In this document: positions 22,839 through 30,921 of the stretch, piece after piece
How the letters are laid out: each line of letters begins with the position of its first letter
Numbering within the stretch: position 1 is the stretch's first letter
NCBI GenBank assembly: GCA_040394475.1
Contig: JBEBSD010000004.1
Coordinates: 100,830 to 164,829 of the forward strand
From: JBEBSD01 sp040394475
GTDB lineage: Bacteria; Bacteroidota; Bacteroidia; Cytophagales; Spirosomataceae
Direction: 5' to 3'
DNA: 64,000 bases
The notes under the pieces: model-generated
What the model was told of the DNA's origin: nothing
Database searches by the model: none
The model's input: the letters and a program-made list of their open reading frames with translations, nothing else
Translations under genes and position numbers: made by a program

Positions 22839-23591
22839 ATGGAGATACTGATTATTGAAGACGAACAGCCCGCCGCCCGCCGCCTGGAGCAGATGCTATC
22901 CGGACTGCTTCCGTTGGCAACCATTTCTGCGAAACCGGATAGCGTACAGACTGCAGTTGCCTGGCTGCAGACCCATCCCGAACCGGACCTCATCTTCCTG
23001 GATATACAACTTGCAGACGGGCTTAGCTTTAAGATATTTGAACAGGTGACCATCCGGTCGCCCGTCATATTTTGTACGGCTTATGACCAGTACGCGATCA
23101 AAGCTTTCAAGCTGAACAGCATCGATTACCTGCTGAAACCGGTCGACCCGGAGGAACTCCAGCACGCCCTCCGTAAGTTCCAGTCTCACAGGAATCCGCC
23201 TGTACTTTCCCTGGAACAAATTCAAAGCTTACTGCAGCCGCTTGTCAAAACCTACAAGACACGTTTTCTTGTGAAGCTGGGAGAACGTATCCAGTTTGTA
23301 ACCGCCGCCGATATTGCTTTCTTCTATAGTGAAGAAAAGGTAACGTTCCTTCAAACCCGGGCCGGCAGAAGGTTTATAGTCGACTTTACGCTCGATCAGC
23401 TTGAGCAATTACTCGATCCCCGGGTTTTCTTCCGGCTCAACCGGAAATATATCAGTTCACTTGGCGTCATTAAGGATATTTTCACCTATTCAAACAGCCG
23501 GTTAAAAATCCACCTGCACGGCTGTGAAGACAACGATATTTTTATAAGCCGGGAAAAGGTGGCAGCATTCAAGGCATGGCTGGACCAGTGA
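22839..23591 (+). CDS. LytTR-family response regulator, 250 aa
   Basis: A two-component DNA-binding regulator. The receiver domain (residues 1-120) shows the acidic pocket IIEDEQ, the phospho-acceptor aspartate in LIFLDIQLADG (D55), the Thr/Tyr switch region FCTAYDQYAIKAF and the conserved lysine in YLLKPVD. A linker leads to the LytTR domain (about 145-250), with the RFLVKLGERIQFV strand, FLQTRAGRRFIVDFTLDQLE and the FFRLNRKYIS element. Together with the upstream kinase it forms a complete system. Its target may include the upstream receptor gene (inference). Confidence 0.95.
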   Translation: MEILIIEDEQPAARRLEQMLSGLLPLATISAKPDSVQTAVAWLQTHPEPDLIFLDIQLADGLSFKIFEQVTIRSPVIFCTAYDQYAIKAFKLNSIDYLLKPVDPEELQHALRKFQSHRNPPVLSLEQIQSLLQPLVKTYKTRFLVKLGERIQFVTAADIAFFYSEEKVTFLQTRAGRRFIVDFTLDQLEQLLDPRVFFRLNRKYISSLGVIKDIFTYSNSRLKIHLHGCEDNDIFISREKVAAFKAWLDQ

Positions 23592-23621
23592 CCCGGCGCC
23601 GCCTTTTCCTGATGAAGCCGT

Positions 23622-24644
23622 CTACCGCGACCGGATTTCTTTCCGCATGAAAGCCTCATACGAGAGGGCAAAGCACACGACCGTTGCGGCGATCAGGCCG
23701 GTTAACTGCGGCCATACCACCAGCAGGCTTTGCATCAGCGGCAACGGACTGGGGATAGCCCCGTATACCTGTTCCATCGACAGCGGGCCCAGGCTTCGGA
23801 CCGATGGCATCAGGATGGTCGTTGTAGCGTCGCTAAACAGCTGGCTCGGCACCAGGCGGCTCAGGTTCTGGACGAATTGCTGGTACCCTATTACCTGCTG
23901 CGGACTGGCCATTCCGGAAGGCGCCAGCGACTTGGCCACCAGGTTCACCAGCATTCCATAAAATACCGTCACGAACAACCAGATGGCAATGCAGCACAAG
24001 GCTGATGTTGCCGCCTGCCGGAACCGGACGGAAAAGAGAATCGACAGGTTTAACCAAAAGGCAATGTACAGGGTGGCCAGCAGCATAAAAAAGAGGATGC
24101 GTAAAAACTCTTCCGGTGTCGGCAGGATGCCCAGTTTGAGGATACCCAACCCGGTTACGAGGAGACCCAGCGCCATCAGCAGGCTGGCAATCACAATCAG
24201 GGAACCTGTAAATTTGGCATTTATCAAATAGTCCCGGTGGATGGGCTGTGATAAAATACGGCTCAGCGTCCCCTTGTTTTGCTCCGAATTAACGCTGTCA
24301 AACCCCAGGCTGATGCCAAGTAAAGGTCCCAGGAAACCAATAAACACATGGAACGGCGGCAAGGAACCATCCGATGCGGTAAACAATTTGAGGAAAATAA
24401 AACTCCCTTCCGGGTCATTGGGTTTAAGGGCGTTGGGTATGCCTTCCAATGCGATGTACAGAGAAGCGGCACAGGTAAGCCCCATCAACCCGATCAATAT
24501 CCCAAAACGCCAGCTGCTTACATGGTCCACTACCTCCTTTTCCACGATCACCCAAAAAGGATGTACTGCCTTTTGTTCCGTCTCATGCATCCCGCCGCGC
24601 GGGGTGAAAAACCGTGTAAGGCCTGCTTTATAGTTCGTCATCAT
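23622..24644 (-). CDS. ABC transporter permease (ABC-2 type), 340 aa
   Basis: Integral inner-membrane subunit of an ABC-2-type exporter. Six hydrophobic segments are visible (for example FGILIGLMGLTCAASLYIA, FHVFIGFLGPLLGISLGF, SLIVIASLLMALGLLVTGLG, FFMLLATLYIAFWLNLSILF and LVVWPQLTGLIAATVVCFAL). The segment FDSVNSEQNKGTLSRILSQP is the typical ABC-2 cytoplasmic motif of this group. The start codon directly follows the stop of the ATPase gene, so the two are coupled. With the NEW3 protein it forms a three-gene operon. The cargo is unknown. Confidence 0.9.
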   Translation of the reverse strand: MMTNYKAGLTRFFTPRGGMHETEQKAVHPFWVIVEKEVVDHVSSWRFGILIGLMGLTCAASLYIALEGIPNALKPNDPEGSFIFLKLFTASDGSLPPFHVFIGFLGPLLGISLGFDSVNSEQNKGTLSRILSQPIHRDYLINAKFTGSLIVIASLLMALGLLVTGLGILKLGILPTPEEFLRILFFMLLATLYIAFWLNLSILFSVRFRQAATSALCCIAIWLFVTVFYGMLVNLVAKSLAPSGMASPQQVIGYQQFVQNLSRLVPSQLFSDATTTILMPSVRSLGPLSMEQVYGAIPSPLPLMQSLLVVWPQLTGLIAATVVCFALSYEAFMRKEIRSR

Positions 24645-25589
24645 TTAACCTGCATTTTTAAAAAAACGATGATAAATTTCATCAAGACCATAATCTTTTC
24701 GCTTCAGGTAGCATAATCCGGCGCCCGAGTTGACAACCACCTGCGCCACCTCGCTGGCAATATCCCGATCGGCTTCAATCCGCAGGTTCTCTTCTTCCTG
24801 CGTTACCGTAATTACCCCCTCGATGGCCTGAAGTAATTCGGAGAGCGCCCCTCCGGGAGGCCTTCGGTCCACGACCACTTCCACTACCACCGGATCATCC
24901 GGAAACAGCTTTCCGGACAGGTTGGCGATATCGCCTTCGGCCATCAGCTTCCCCGCAACAAATAGTCCCACCCGGTCACACACCTGCTGTACCTGTTGCA
25001 AATGATGGGACGAAAGCAGCACGGTCAGTCCTTCCTCACGGCTCAGCTCCACAATCAATTCGAGGAATTTCCGCAGCCCCTCCGGGTCCAGTCCCAGGGT
25101 AGGCTCATCCAGTATGATCACTTCCGGCTGTTTCAGAAGCACATCCGCCAGTCCCAGCCGTTGTCTCATTCCGCGGGAATAGTTACCCACCGCCTTCGCC
25201 CTGTCGGCCTTCAAGCCCACCCGTTCCAAAAGCGCTAACGCCCTCCGGTTGGCTTCCTGAACGGACAGCCGGTTCAGCCGTCCTGTGTACACCAGGTTTT
25301 CCAGCCCGCTCCGGTCATCGTAAAACCCGACATCCTCCGGTAAATAGCCCACCCTTTTCTTTACTTCCATCGGACGGCTAACCGGGTCGACCCCATGAAT
25401 ACTGATGCTTCCGGCAGTGGGTTCCACCAGTCCCATCATCATCAGGATTGTTGTTGATTTCCCGGCGCCATTAGGCCCCAGCAAACCGTAAATCTCGCCT
25501 TTAGGAATCGTCAGGTCCAGCTTGTCCACAATGACCTGCTGCCCGTACCGCTTCGTAAGGCCCTTCACGTTGATTACATCCTGTCCCAT
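24645..25589 (-). CDS. ABC transporter ATP-binding protein, 314 aa
   Basis: The motor subunit of the exporter. Seen: Walker A GPNGAGKST (residues about 38-46), Q/D-loop region KKRVGYLPEDVGFYD, signature YSRGMRQRLG (a variant of LSGGQ), Walker B VIILDEPTLGLDP and the H-loop VLLSSHH. A C-terminal extension of about 80 residues (VVVEVVVDRRPPGG, then VTQEEENLRIEADRDIA) resembles the domain found in CcmA/NosF-like ABC-2 ATPases. It is 3 bp downstream of the NEW3 gene and abuts the permease gene. Confidence 0.95.
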   Translation of the reverse strand: MGQDVINVKGLTKRYGQQVIVDKLDLTIPKGEIYGLLGPNGAGKSTTILMMMGLVEPTAGSISIHGVDPVSRPMEVKKRVGYLPEDVGFYDDRSGLENLVYTGRLNRLSVQEANRRALALLERVGLKADRAKAVGNYSRGMRQRLGLADVLLKQPEVIILDEPTLGLDPEGLRKFLELIVELSREEGLTVLLSSHHLQQVQQVCDRVGLFVAGKLMAEGDIANLSGKLFPDDPVVVEVVVDRRPPGGALSELLQAIEGVITVTQEEENLRIEADRDIASEVAQVVVNSGAGLCYLKRKDYGLDEIYHRFFKNAG

Positions 25590-25592
25590 GTC

Positions 25593-26744
25593 TTATCTTC
25601 TGCCGTATTTGCGAAACAGATAATACACATTTCCCAAGGCAATCAGCATAATCATGATCCCTATCCATCCTGAGAAGATAGAAGTGGCGACGGCCACCCG
25701 GAAAGATGCCCGCGAAGAGGTTTCGGGCGTTTTAGCCTCTATGTTGACCACGTAGTCACCGGCCAGTGCTTTTTTATCGGCCTTGATAGCGGCTGTTACC
25801 GCAGCATTTTTCCCGGGCTCAAGGCGGTCCACCTTTTTAGGTTCAAATGTCACTTCCCAGTTGGCGGGCGCCGCGGCACTCAGCTCAACCGGCCCCATCG
25901 GTACCGAGCCGGTATTCCGCACCACCAGTTCCACCTTCCGGTCATCTCCGGCCGTCACTTCCGTGCTCAGGAGACCGGTAGGCGTCGACAGCTCCATTTT
26001 ATACGATCCCGTTATTTCCACCTCCAGTTCCAATCCAGCCGAAGTTTGGCTGGTCCCTGCGACGATCGGTATTTTGTACATTCCGGCAGCCGCTTCATCG
26101 GAAGGATCAACTTCCACCATGATGTCTGTTTTGGCATTGGCCTCCGCCTGCACGGAGGAAACCTGCTTTCCATTTACCTTAAAAGCTACATTCCAGCCAC
26201 GTGGTTCCTCCGAGCGGAGGGAATACACCTGGCTATCACCCGTCCGGTTATTCAATACGGCATTAAAGGAAAAAGTAGCGCCCGAATTGCCCTGCATATT
26301 GGGCTGCCGGGATGTCAGCTCTGTTGTCAGGGTCCCCTGCTCCGACACCACTACCGCCAACGGCAATACGCCGGCTCCCTTTGCCACTACCTGAAAGCGG
26401 TAAGTACCTTTATCGATTTTCAACGGAACTTCTACTTTCAGGGACAGGGTTTTCTTTTCACCCGGAAGTACGGCGATCTGGTCTACTTTCCAACCACCTG
26501 ATTTCAGGTCATAACTCCAGTCTTTAGCCAGGCCCGTGACGGCCAGCTCAACATTGCGGACTCCGCCTCCTTTGTTGATAATATCAATACTGTAATCGAT
26601 AGATTCCCCCGGTGTAACTTCGATTTTTGTGTAGGGGGTGTACAAGGTTATGCCTGATGCATATGCGGTGAGAGAACTGCCGGAAAACCACCCGAATAGT
26701 GGCCATAACATGAGAAATTGAAAGAACTTAGTACGTAACGACAT
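25593..26744 (-). CDS. NEW3-domain membrane-anchored protein, 383 aa
   Basis: An exported protein made of Ig-like NEW3 (NPCBM-associated, COG1470) domains. Residues about 1-30 are a signal peptide. Two to three beta-sandwich repeats follow, each with the pattern PG..v...v.v.N.G......l.. (for example YTKIEVTPGESIDYSIDIIN, GATFSFNAVLNNRTGDSQVY and RKVELVVRNTGSVPMGPVEL). A C-terminal transmembrane helix (GWIGIMIMLIALGNVYYLF) with a basic tail (RKYGRR) anchors it with the bulk in the periplasm. It is the first gene of an operon with the ABC ATPase and permease. Such fusions or pairs are recurrent in bacteria, but the transported substrate has not been settled as far as I know. Confidence 0.88.
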   Translation of the reverse strand: MSLRTKFFQFLMLWPLFGWFSGSSLTAYASGITLYTPYTKIEVTPGESIDYSIDIINKGGGVRNVELAVTGLAKDWSYDLKSGGWKVDQIAVLPGEKKTLSLKVEVPLKIDKGTYRFQVVAKGAGVLPLAVVVSEQGTLTTELTSRQPNMQGNSGATFSFNAVLNNRTGDSQVYSLRSEEPRGWNVAFKVNGKQVSSVQAEANAKTDIMVEVDPSDEAAAGMYKIPIVAGTSQTSAGLELEVEITGSYKMELSTPTGLLSTEVTAGDDRKVELVVRNTGSVPMGPVELSAAAPANWEVTFEPKKVDRLEPGKNAAVTAAIKADKKALAGDYVVNIEAKTPETSSRASFRVAVATSIFSGWIGIMIMLIALGNVYYLFRKYGRR

Positions 26745-26788
26745 AAAAAAATTGACTTAATCTTTAGATGAAAATTAGGCACAAGCTG

Positions 26789-26818
26789 CAAAATTAGAAG
26801 TCCTTCAAAAAAATCAAA
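26789..26818 (-). promoter_or_regulatory. Promoter of the NEW3/ABC operon
   Basis: On the minus strand TTTG (complement of 26815-26818) is followed after 18 bp by TAATTTTG (complement of 26789-26796). This matches TTTG-N-TAnnTTTG with spacing one base short of the common range. The -7 box is about 45 bp before the NEW3 start. Confidence 0.55.
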
Positions 26819-26986
26819 ACGGATCGTGCACAATTTTAACATACACTTCCTTTCTACCGGTATAAAACCCGGCAGAACCTCGCATAGCCGCATGGTTTCC
26901 CGATAATACGCCATGGCGATCGCGCTCAGCCGGCTGGCAGCAGACAATCTCTGTAAGAGTTTATTTACCAACTGAAACCCCGCAGT

Positions 26987-29107
26987 TTATGCCTGTTTCA
27001 TGGACAGCGCGATCCGTTTTCGTACCAGATCGACCTCGACCACCCGCACCTGTACTACCTGTTGCAGTTTCACAACCTCGTTGGGATCTTTGACAAAGCG
27101 GTCGGCCATCTGGGACACGTGAACCAATCCATCCTGTTTGACGCCGATATCGACAAAAGCCCCGAAAGCTGTAATATTTGTCACAATCCCCGGCAACACC
27201 ATTCCTTCCCGCAGGTCTTCCGGCTTGCGTACGGTTTCATCGAACGCGAATTGCCGGGCAGCGGCCCGGGGATCACGGGAGGGCTTTTCGAGCTCCTTCA
27301 GAATATCCTGCAGCGTCGGCAGCCCGATCTGATCCGTCACATAGCGTCCGGGTTCTATTTTAGTGCGGAGTTCCGGTTTTTGCATCAGCTCGGCGACTGT
27401 AGCGCCGCAATCCCTGGCCATAGCCGCCACAACCGGGTAGCTTTCCGGGTGTACGGCGCTGTTGTCCAGCGGGTTTGCGGGGTTATCTACTCTTAAAAAC
27501 CCGGCAGCCTGTTCAAACGCTTTCTCTCCCAGGCGCGGAACCTTGAGTAACTGCATCCGGGAAGCAAACTCCCCGTTCTTTGCCCGGTAGTCTACAATAT
27601 TCTGGGCCAGCACCGGACCCAGTCCTGACACATAGCGCAACAGGTGCTTACTGGCGGTATTCAGTGAAACCCCAACCTGGTTTACACACGATTCAACGAC
27701 GGTATCCAGGGTATTTTTGAGAGCCGTTTGATTCACATCGTGCTGGTACTGTCCCACCCCGATCGATTTAGGGTCGATTTTCACCAGTTCTGCCAGCGGG
27801 TCCATTAATCGCCGCCCGATAGAGATCGCCCCGCGGACGGTGATGTCTTTATCCGGAAATTCTTCCCGGGCGATTTCGGATGCCGAGTAAATGGATGCTC
27901 CCTGCTCGCTCACCATAAATACCGCTACGGCGTTCTCCTTCTGAAAATCGGCAAGTGCCTGTCTGACAAAAGCCTCCGTCTCTCTTCCGGCAGTTCCGTT
28001 CCCGATGGCTACTGCCTCTACTCCGTAATTATCCAGCAAGGAACGGAAAGCCGCCCGGGACCTATCCGGTTTGTCAAAGGGATAGATCACCGTGTCTCCC
28101 GAGAGGTTCCCCTGTGCATCCAGTACCACCACCTTACAGCCCGTCCGGAAACCGGGATCGATTGCCAGGACTTTTTTTTGTCCCAACGGGGATGCCAGCA
28201 ACAGCTGTCTTACATTCTCCGCAAATACCTGAATCGCGTACAAATCCGCCTTTTCCTTTGCAAGGCCGGCAAATTCGGTTTCGATAGAAGGCTTTAGAAG
28301 TCGTTTGTAGCTGTCCGTAATGGCCTTTTCCAGCTCCTCTTTGCTTCCCGGCAATCCGCGCAAAAACATCCGGTCCAGGGCCTCCAGCGCCTGCGTTTCA
28401 TCCGGAGCGATGGCCACACTTAAAAACCCTTCCTCTTCGCCCCGGCGAATGGCCAGCAGCCGGTGCGAGGGGATTTTCGACAGCGGTTGTGAAAAATCAA
28501 AGTAATCCTGGTATTTGATCGCCTCCGCCTCTTTTTTCTTTTTCACCCTGGAGGTAATTGCAGCCCCTCTTTCAAAAATATTCCTGATACGGTTCCGCGC
28601 ACCTGCATTTTCACTCATCCATTCGGCCATGATATCCCGGGCTCCCTGCAAAGCATCTTCCACGGTGGGTACCCGTTCGTTCAGAAACCCCAGCGCCCTT
28701 TTTTCGGGTGATGCCTCCTTTCCCTCAAAAATAGCCGCAGCCAGCGGTTCCAACCCATTTTCCAACGCTATCGAAGCTCTTGTTTTTCGTTTAGGCTTGT
28801 AAGGCAGGTAAATATCTTCCAGTTCCGTCAGTGTAAATACACGGTCTATGCTGGCTTGCAGCCCGGGCGTCAGCTTCCCCTGCTCCGACAGGCTTTTAAC
28901 GATTGCTTCCTTGCGCTTCTCCACTTCCCCCTGCTTCCTGTGCAACTCCTTAACAGTGCCGATCTGTACCTCATCCAACCCGCCCGTTGCCTCTTTCCGG
29001 TAGCGGGCAATAAAAGGGACAGTGGCTCCTTCTTCCAATAATCGGACAGTATTACGAACCTGATGTTCAGGCAGGTTGGCTTGCAGGGCGATCCAGGGAA
29101 AATTCAT
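26987..29107 (-). CDS. tex: Tex family RNA-binding transcription accessory protein, 706 aa
   Basis: A conserved cytoplasmic nucleic-acid-binding protein related to eukaryotic Spt6, implicated in transcription and ribosome-associated processes. Domain order is complete: N-terminal HTH-like region (VRNTVRLLEEGATVPFIARY), central YqgF/RNase H-like domain beginning KKVLAIDPGFRTGCKVVVLD, two HhH motifs (LGPVLAQNIVDYR, LLKVPRLGEKAFEQAAGFLR) and a C-terminal S1 domain (GIVTNITAFGAFVDIGVKQD). Length is slightly short of the common 720-780. It has its own upstream region, with a TATATTTA near-match -7 element at about 29140. It is likely a housekeeping gene. Confidence 0.96.
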   Translation of the reverse strand: MNFPWIALQANLPEHQVRNTVRLLEEGATVPFIARYRKEATGGLDEVQIGTVKELHRKQGEVEKRKEAIVKSLSEQGKLTPGLQASIDRVFTLTELEDIYLPYKPKRKTRASIALENGLEPLAAAIFEGKEASPEKRALGFLNERVPTVEDALQGARDIMAEWMSENAGARNRIRNIFERGAAITSRVKKKKEAEAIKYQDYFDFSQPLSKIPSHRLLAIRRGEEEGFLSVAIAPDETQALEALDRMFLRGLPGSKEELEKAITDSYKRLLKPSIETEFAGLAKEKADLYAIQVFAENVRQLLLASPLGQKKVLAIDPGFRTGCKVVVLDAQGNLSGDTVIYPFDKPDRSRAAFRSLLDNYGVEAVAIGNGTAGRETEAFVRQALADFQKENAVAVFMVSEQGASIYSASEIAREEFPDKDITVRGAISIGRRLMDPLAELVKIDPKSIGVGQYQHDVNQTALKNTLDTVVESCVNQVGVSLNTASKHLLRYVSGLGPVLAQNIVDYRAKNGEFASRMQLLKVPRLGEKAFEQAAGFLRVDNPANPLDNSAVHPESYPVVAAMARDCGATVAELMQKPELRTKIEPGRYVTDQIGLPTLQDILKELEKPSRDPRAAARQFAFDETVRKPEDLREGMVLPGIVTNITAFGAFVDIGVKQDGLVHVSQMADRFVKDPNEVVKLQQVVQVRVVEVDLVRKRIALSMKQA

Positions 29108-29277
29108 AAACGCTTTTGTTCGGATGTTTTTACGCGTAAATATAGAGTTTTAGGCTGTATATCCCGGGAAGGCTCCGGGAAATACACCCCTTATCCCCTT
29201 GCTTAAACCCATAAATCCCGCGATTTTGATTATTTTGCAGCGACATTGACAATCAACCGGCCGGTCCCGCTATTTCC

Positions 29278-30816
29278 ATGGAAATTCTTTTTATTGTCGT
29301 TGCTTTTATCCTCGGGTATCTCTTCCTTAAACTCGGTCTGCCGCCACTGCTCGGTTACCTGACCGGCGGCTTCGTTCTTGCCTTCTTCGGTTTTGAAGGC
29401 TCGCATGCGCTGGACGAGCTCTCCCATATCGGGGTGATCCTGCTGCTCTTCACGCTGGGATTAAAGATCCGGCTGCGGAATTTTCTGCAGCCGGAAGTTG
29501 CGGTTTCAGGGCTGCTGCAGATCGTGCTGAGTGTTTTCGTGCTCTCCGGTATTTTTACGGTGATCGGCCTCAATGCGGGCTTTGCCACCTCTCAAACCCT
29601 GCTACTGGGGATCCTGCTGGGAGTGGCCAGTACCGTAATTGCTGCCAAAGGGCTGGAAAACAAAGGGGAAATGGATGCGTACCACGGGCGGCTGGCGATC
29701 GGCATACTGGTTATGGAAGACATCATCCTGATCGCTATTCTTGCCTTTGCCGGCCTTAAAGCGCCTTCGCCCTGGGCATTGGCGTTGTTGCTGTTGCCTT
29801 TGGCCAGGCCCCTGGTCACACGCCTGGTGAGAACCATCCAAAGTGACGAGTTGCTGCTGCTTTACGGCATCCTGATGGGAGTGGGCGGAGCCCTGCTTTT
29901 CGAGCGGCTCGGGCTGGGGAGTGAACTGGGCGCCTTCTGCTTTGGCGTGCTGCACGCCGGTGAAGACAGGGCACAGGAGATCTCGAAAAAACTGTGGTCG
30001 CTGCGGGAAGCGTTCCTGGTTTCCTTTTTCCTGAAAATCGGGCTCACCGGAATACCGGGCTGGAAGGACCTGGGATACGCGCTGGCGCTGCTGCTGGTCC
30101 TCCCCCTGCGGGTAGGAATTTTCTTCCTCCTGCTGACCCGCTTCCGGCTGAGGGCGCGCACCGCCTTCCTGACCTCCACCTCCCTGGCCAGCTTCAGTGA
30201 ATTTGCCTTGATCACCGGTGCTATCGCCATCAGCGTCGGCCTGCTTCCTGCTTCTCTGCTCATCACCCTGGCTACCATAGTAGCTGTTTCTTTCCTGATC
30301 GGCGCCCCTGTCAATAGTCAGGCCAACTATCTTTACAACCGGCTGGAGCCCCTCCTGGTACGTTTTGAGAGTGAAAAATCAAGAAGTGATGCCGAACCTG
30401 TCAACATCGGCGCCGCCAACTATATCGTGGTAGGAATGGGCCGTACCGGTTCTGCAGCTTACGACTCCCTCGTGGCGAGGGATAAGAAAGTAGTGGGCTT
30501 CGACTCGGATCCGGCCGTATTGGCGCGCCAGCGTACGCAAAAGCGCCGGGCTATTTACGCCGACAGCAACAGTAAAAACCTTTGGGAGAACCTCGATATC
30601 AGCAGGCTGGAAGGCGCAGTGATCGCCATGCGGGAAGAATCGGGAAAATTCAGTGCGATCGAAGGCCTTCGGAACCGCGGCTTCAAAGGCCAGATCAGCG
30701 CCGTAGTCGAATCAGAGGCACAAGCCGGATATCTTAAGGAAGCCGGCGTGGATACCATGTGCAGCCCGCTCGTGCAGGCGGGGGAAGAACTGGCTGAAAA
30801 GGTGGTCAACGGATGA
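29278..30816 (+). CDS. CPA2-type cation:proton antiporter with TrkA-N domain, 512 aa
   Basis: A KefB/YbaL-type antiporter, probably exchanging potassium or sodium for protons. Residues 1-345 hold about ten to twelve hydrophobic helices, including the family patterns LPPLLGYLTGGFVLAFFG and HIGVILLLFTLGLKIRLRNF. Residues about 382-512 are a RCK/TrkA-N Rossmann domain (YIVVGMGRTGSAAYDSLVAR, VVGFDSDP, IYADSNSKNLWENLDI) that binds NAD(H)/nucleotide and gates activity. There is no C-terminal TrkA-C domain. It is divergent from tex across 170 bp. A TATTTTG element at 29231-29237 may serve as -7 box. Confidence 0.93.
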   Translation: MEILFIVVAFILGYLFLKLGLPPLLGYLTGGFVLAFFGFEGSHALDELSHIGVILLLFTLGLKIRLRNFLQPEVAVSGLLQIVLSVFVLSGIFTVIGLNAGFATSQTLLLGILLGVASTVIAAKGLENKGEMDAYHGRLAIGILVMEDIILIAILAFAGLKAPSPWALALLLLPLARPLVTRLVRTIQSDELLLLYGILMGVGGALLFERLGLGSELGAFCFGVLHAGEDRAQEISKKLWSLREAFLVSFFLKIGLTGIPGWKDLGYALALLLVLPLRVGIFFLLLTRFRLRARTAFLTSTSLASFSEFALITGAIAISVGLLPASLLITLATIVAVSFLIGAPVNSQANYLYNRLEPLLVRFESEKSRSDAEPVNIGAANYIVVGMGRTGSAAYDSLVARDKKVVGFDSDPAVLARQRTQKRRAIYADSNSKNLWENLDISRLEGAVIAMREESGKFSAIEGLRNRGFKGQISAVVESEAQAGYLKEAGVDTMCSPLVQAGEELAEKVVNG

Positions 30817-30871
30817 ACAAAACTGGCAGCTGTTCCCGGATATTGGGTAGCTGTTCCACCAACGTTCCGGT

Positions 30872-30879
30872 TATCTTTG
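30872..30879 (+). promoter_or_regulatory. Probable -7 box (TATCTTTG) for the PolX-like gene
   Basis: A full TAnnTTTG match lying 42 bp before the ATG at 30922. The nearest upstream TTG is 26 bp away, longer than the usual 19-21, so only the -7 element is proposed. Confidence 0.45.
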
Positions 30880-30921
30880 CACACGAAAGCACTGTGGAAA
30901 TAGCAATAAAATGCCATCTAT

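Noticed and set aside
26648..26971. 107-residue minus-strand frame before the NEW3 gene
   Set aside because: It overlaps the NEW3 signal peptide and the -33/-7 promoter pair, and has no family pattern.
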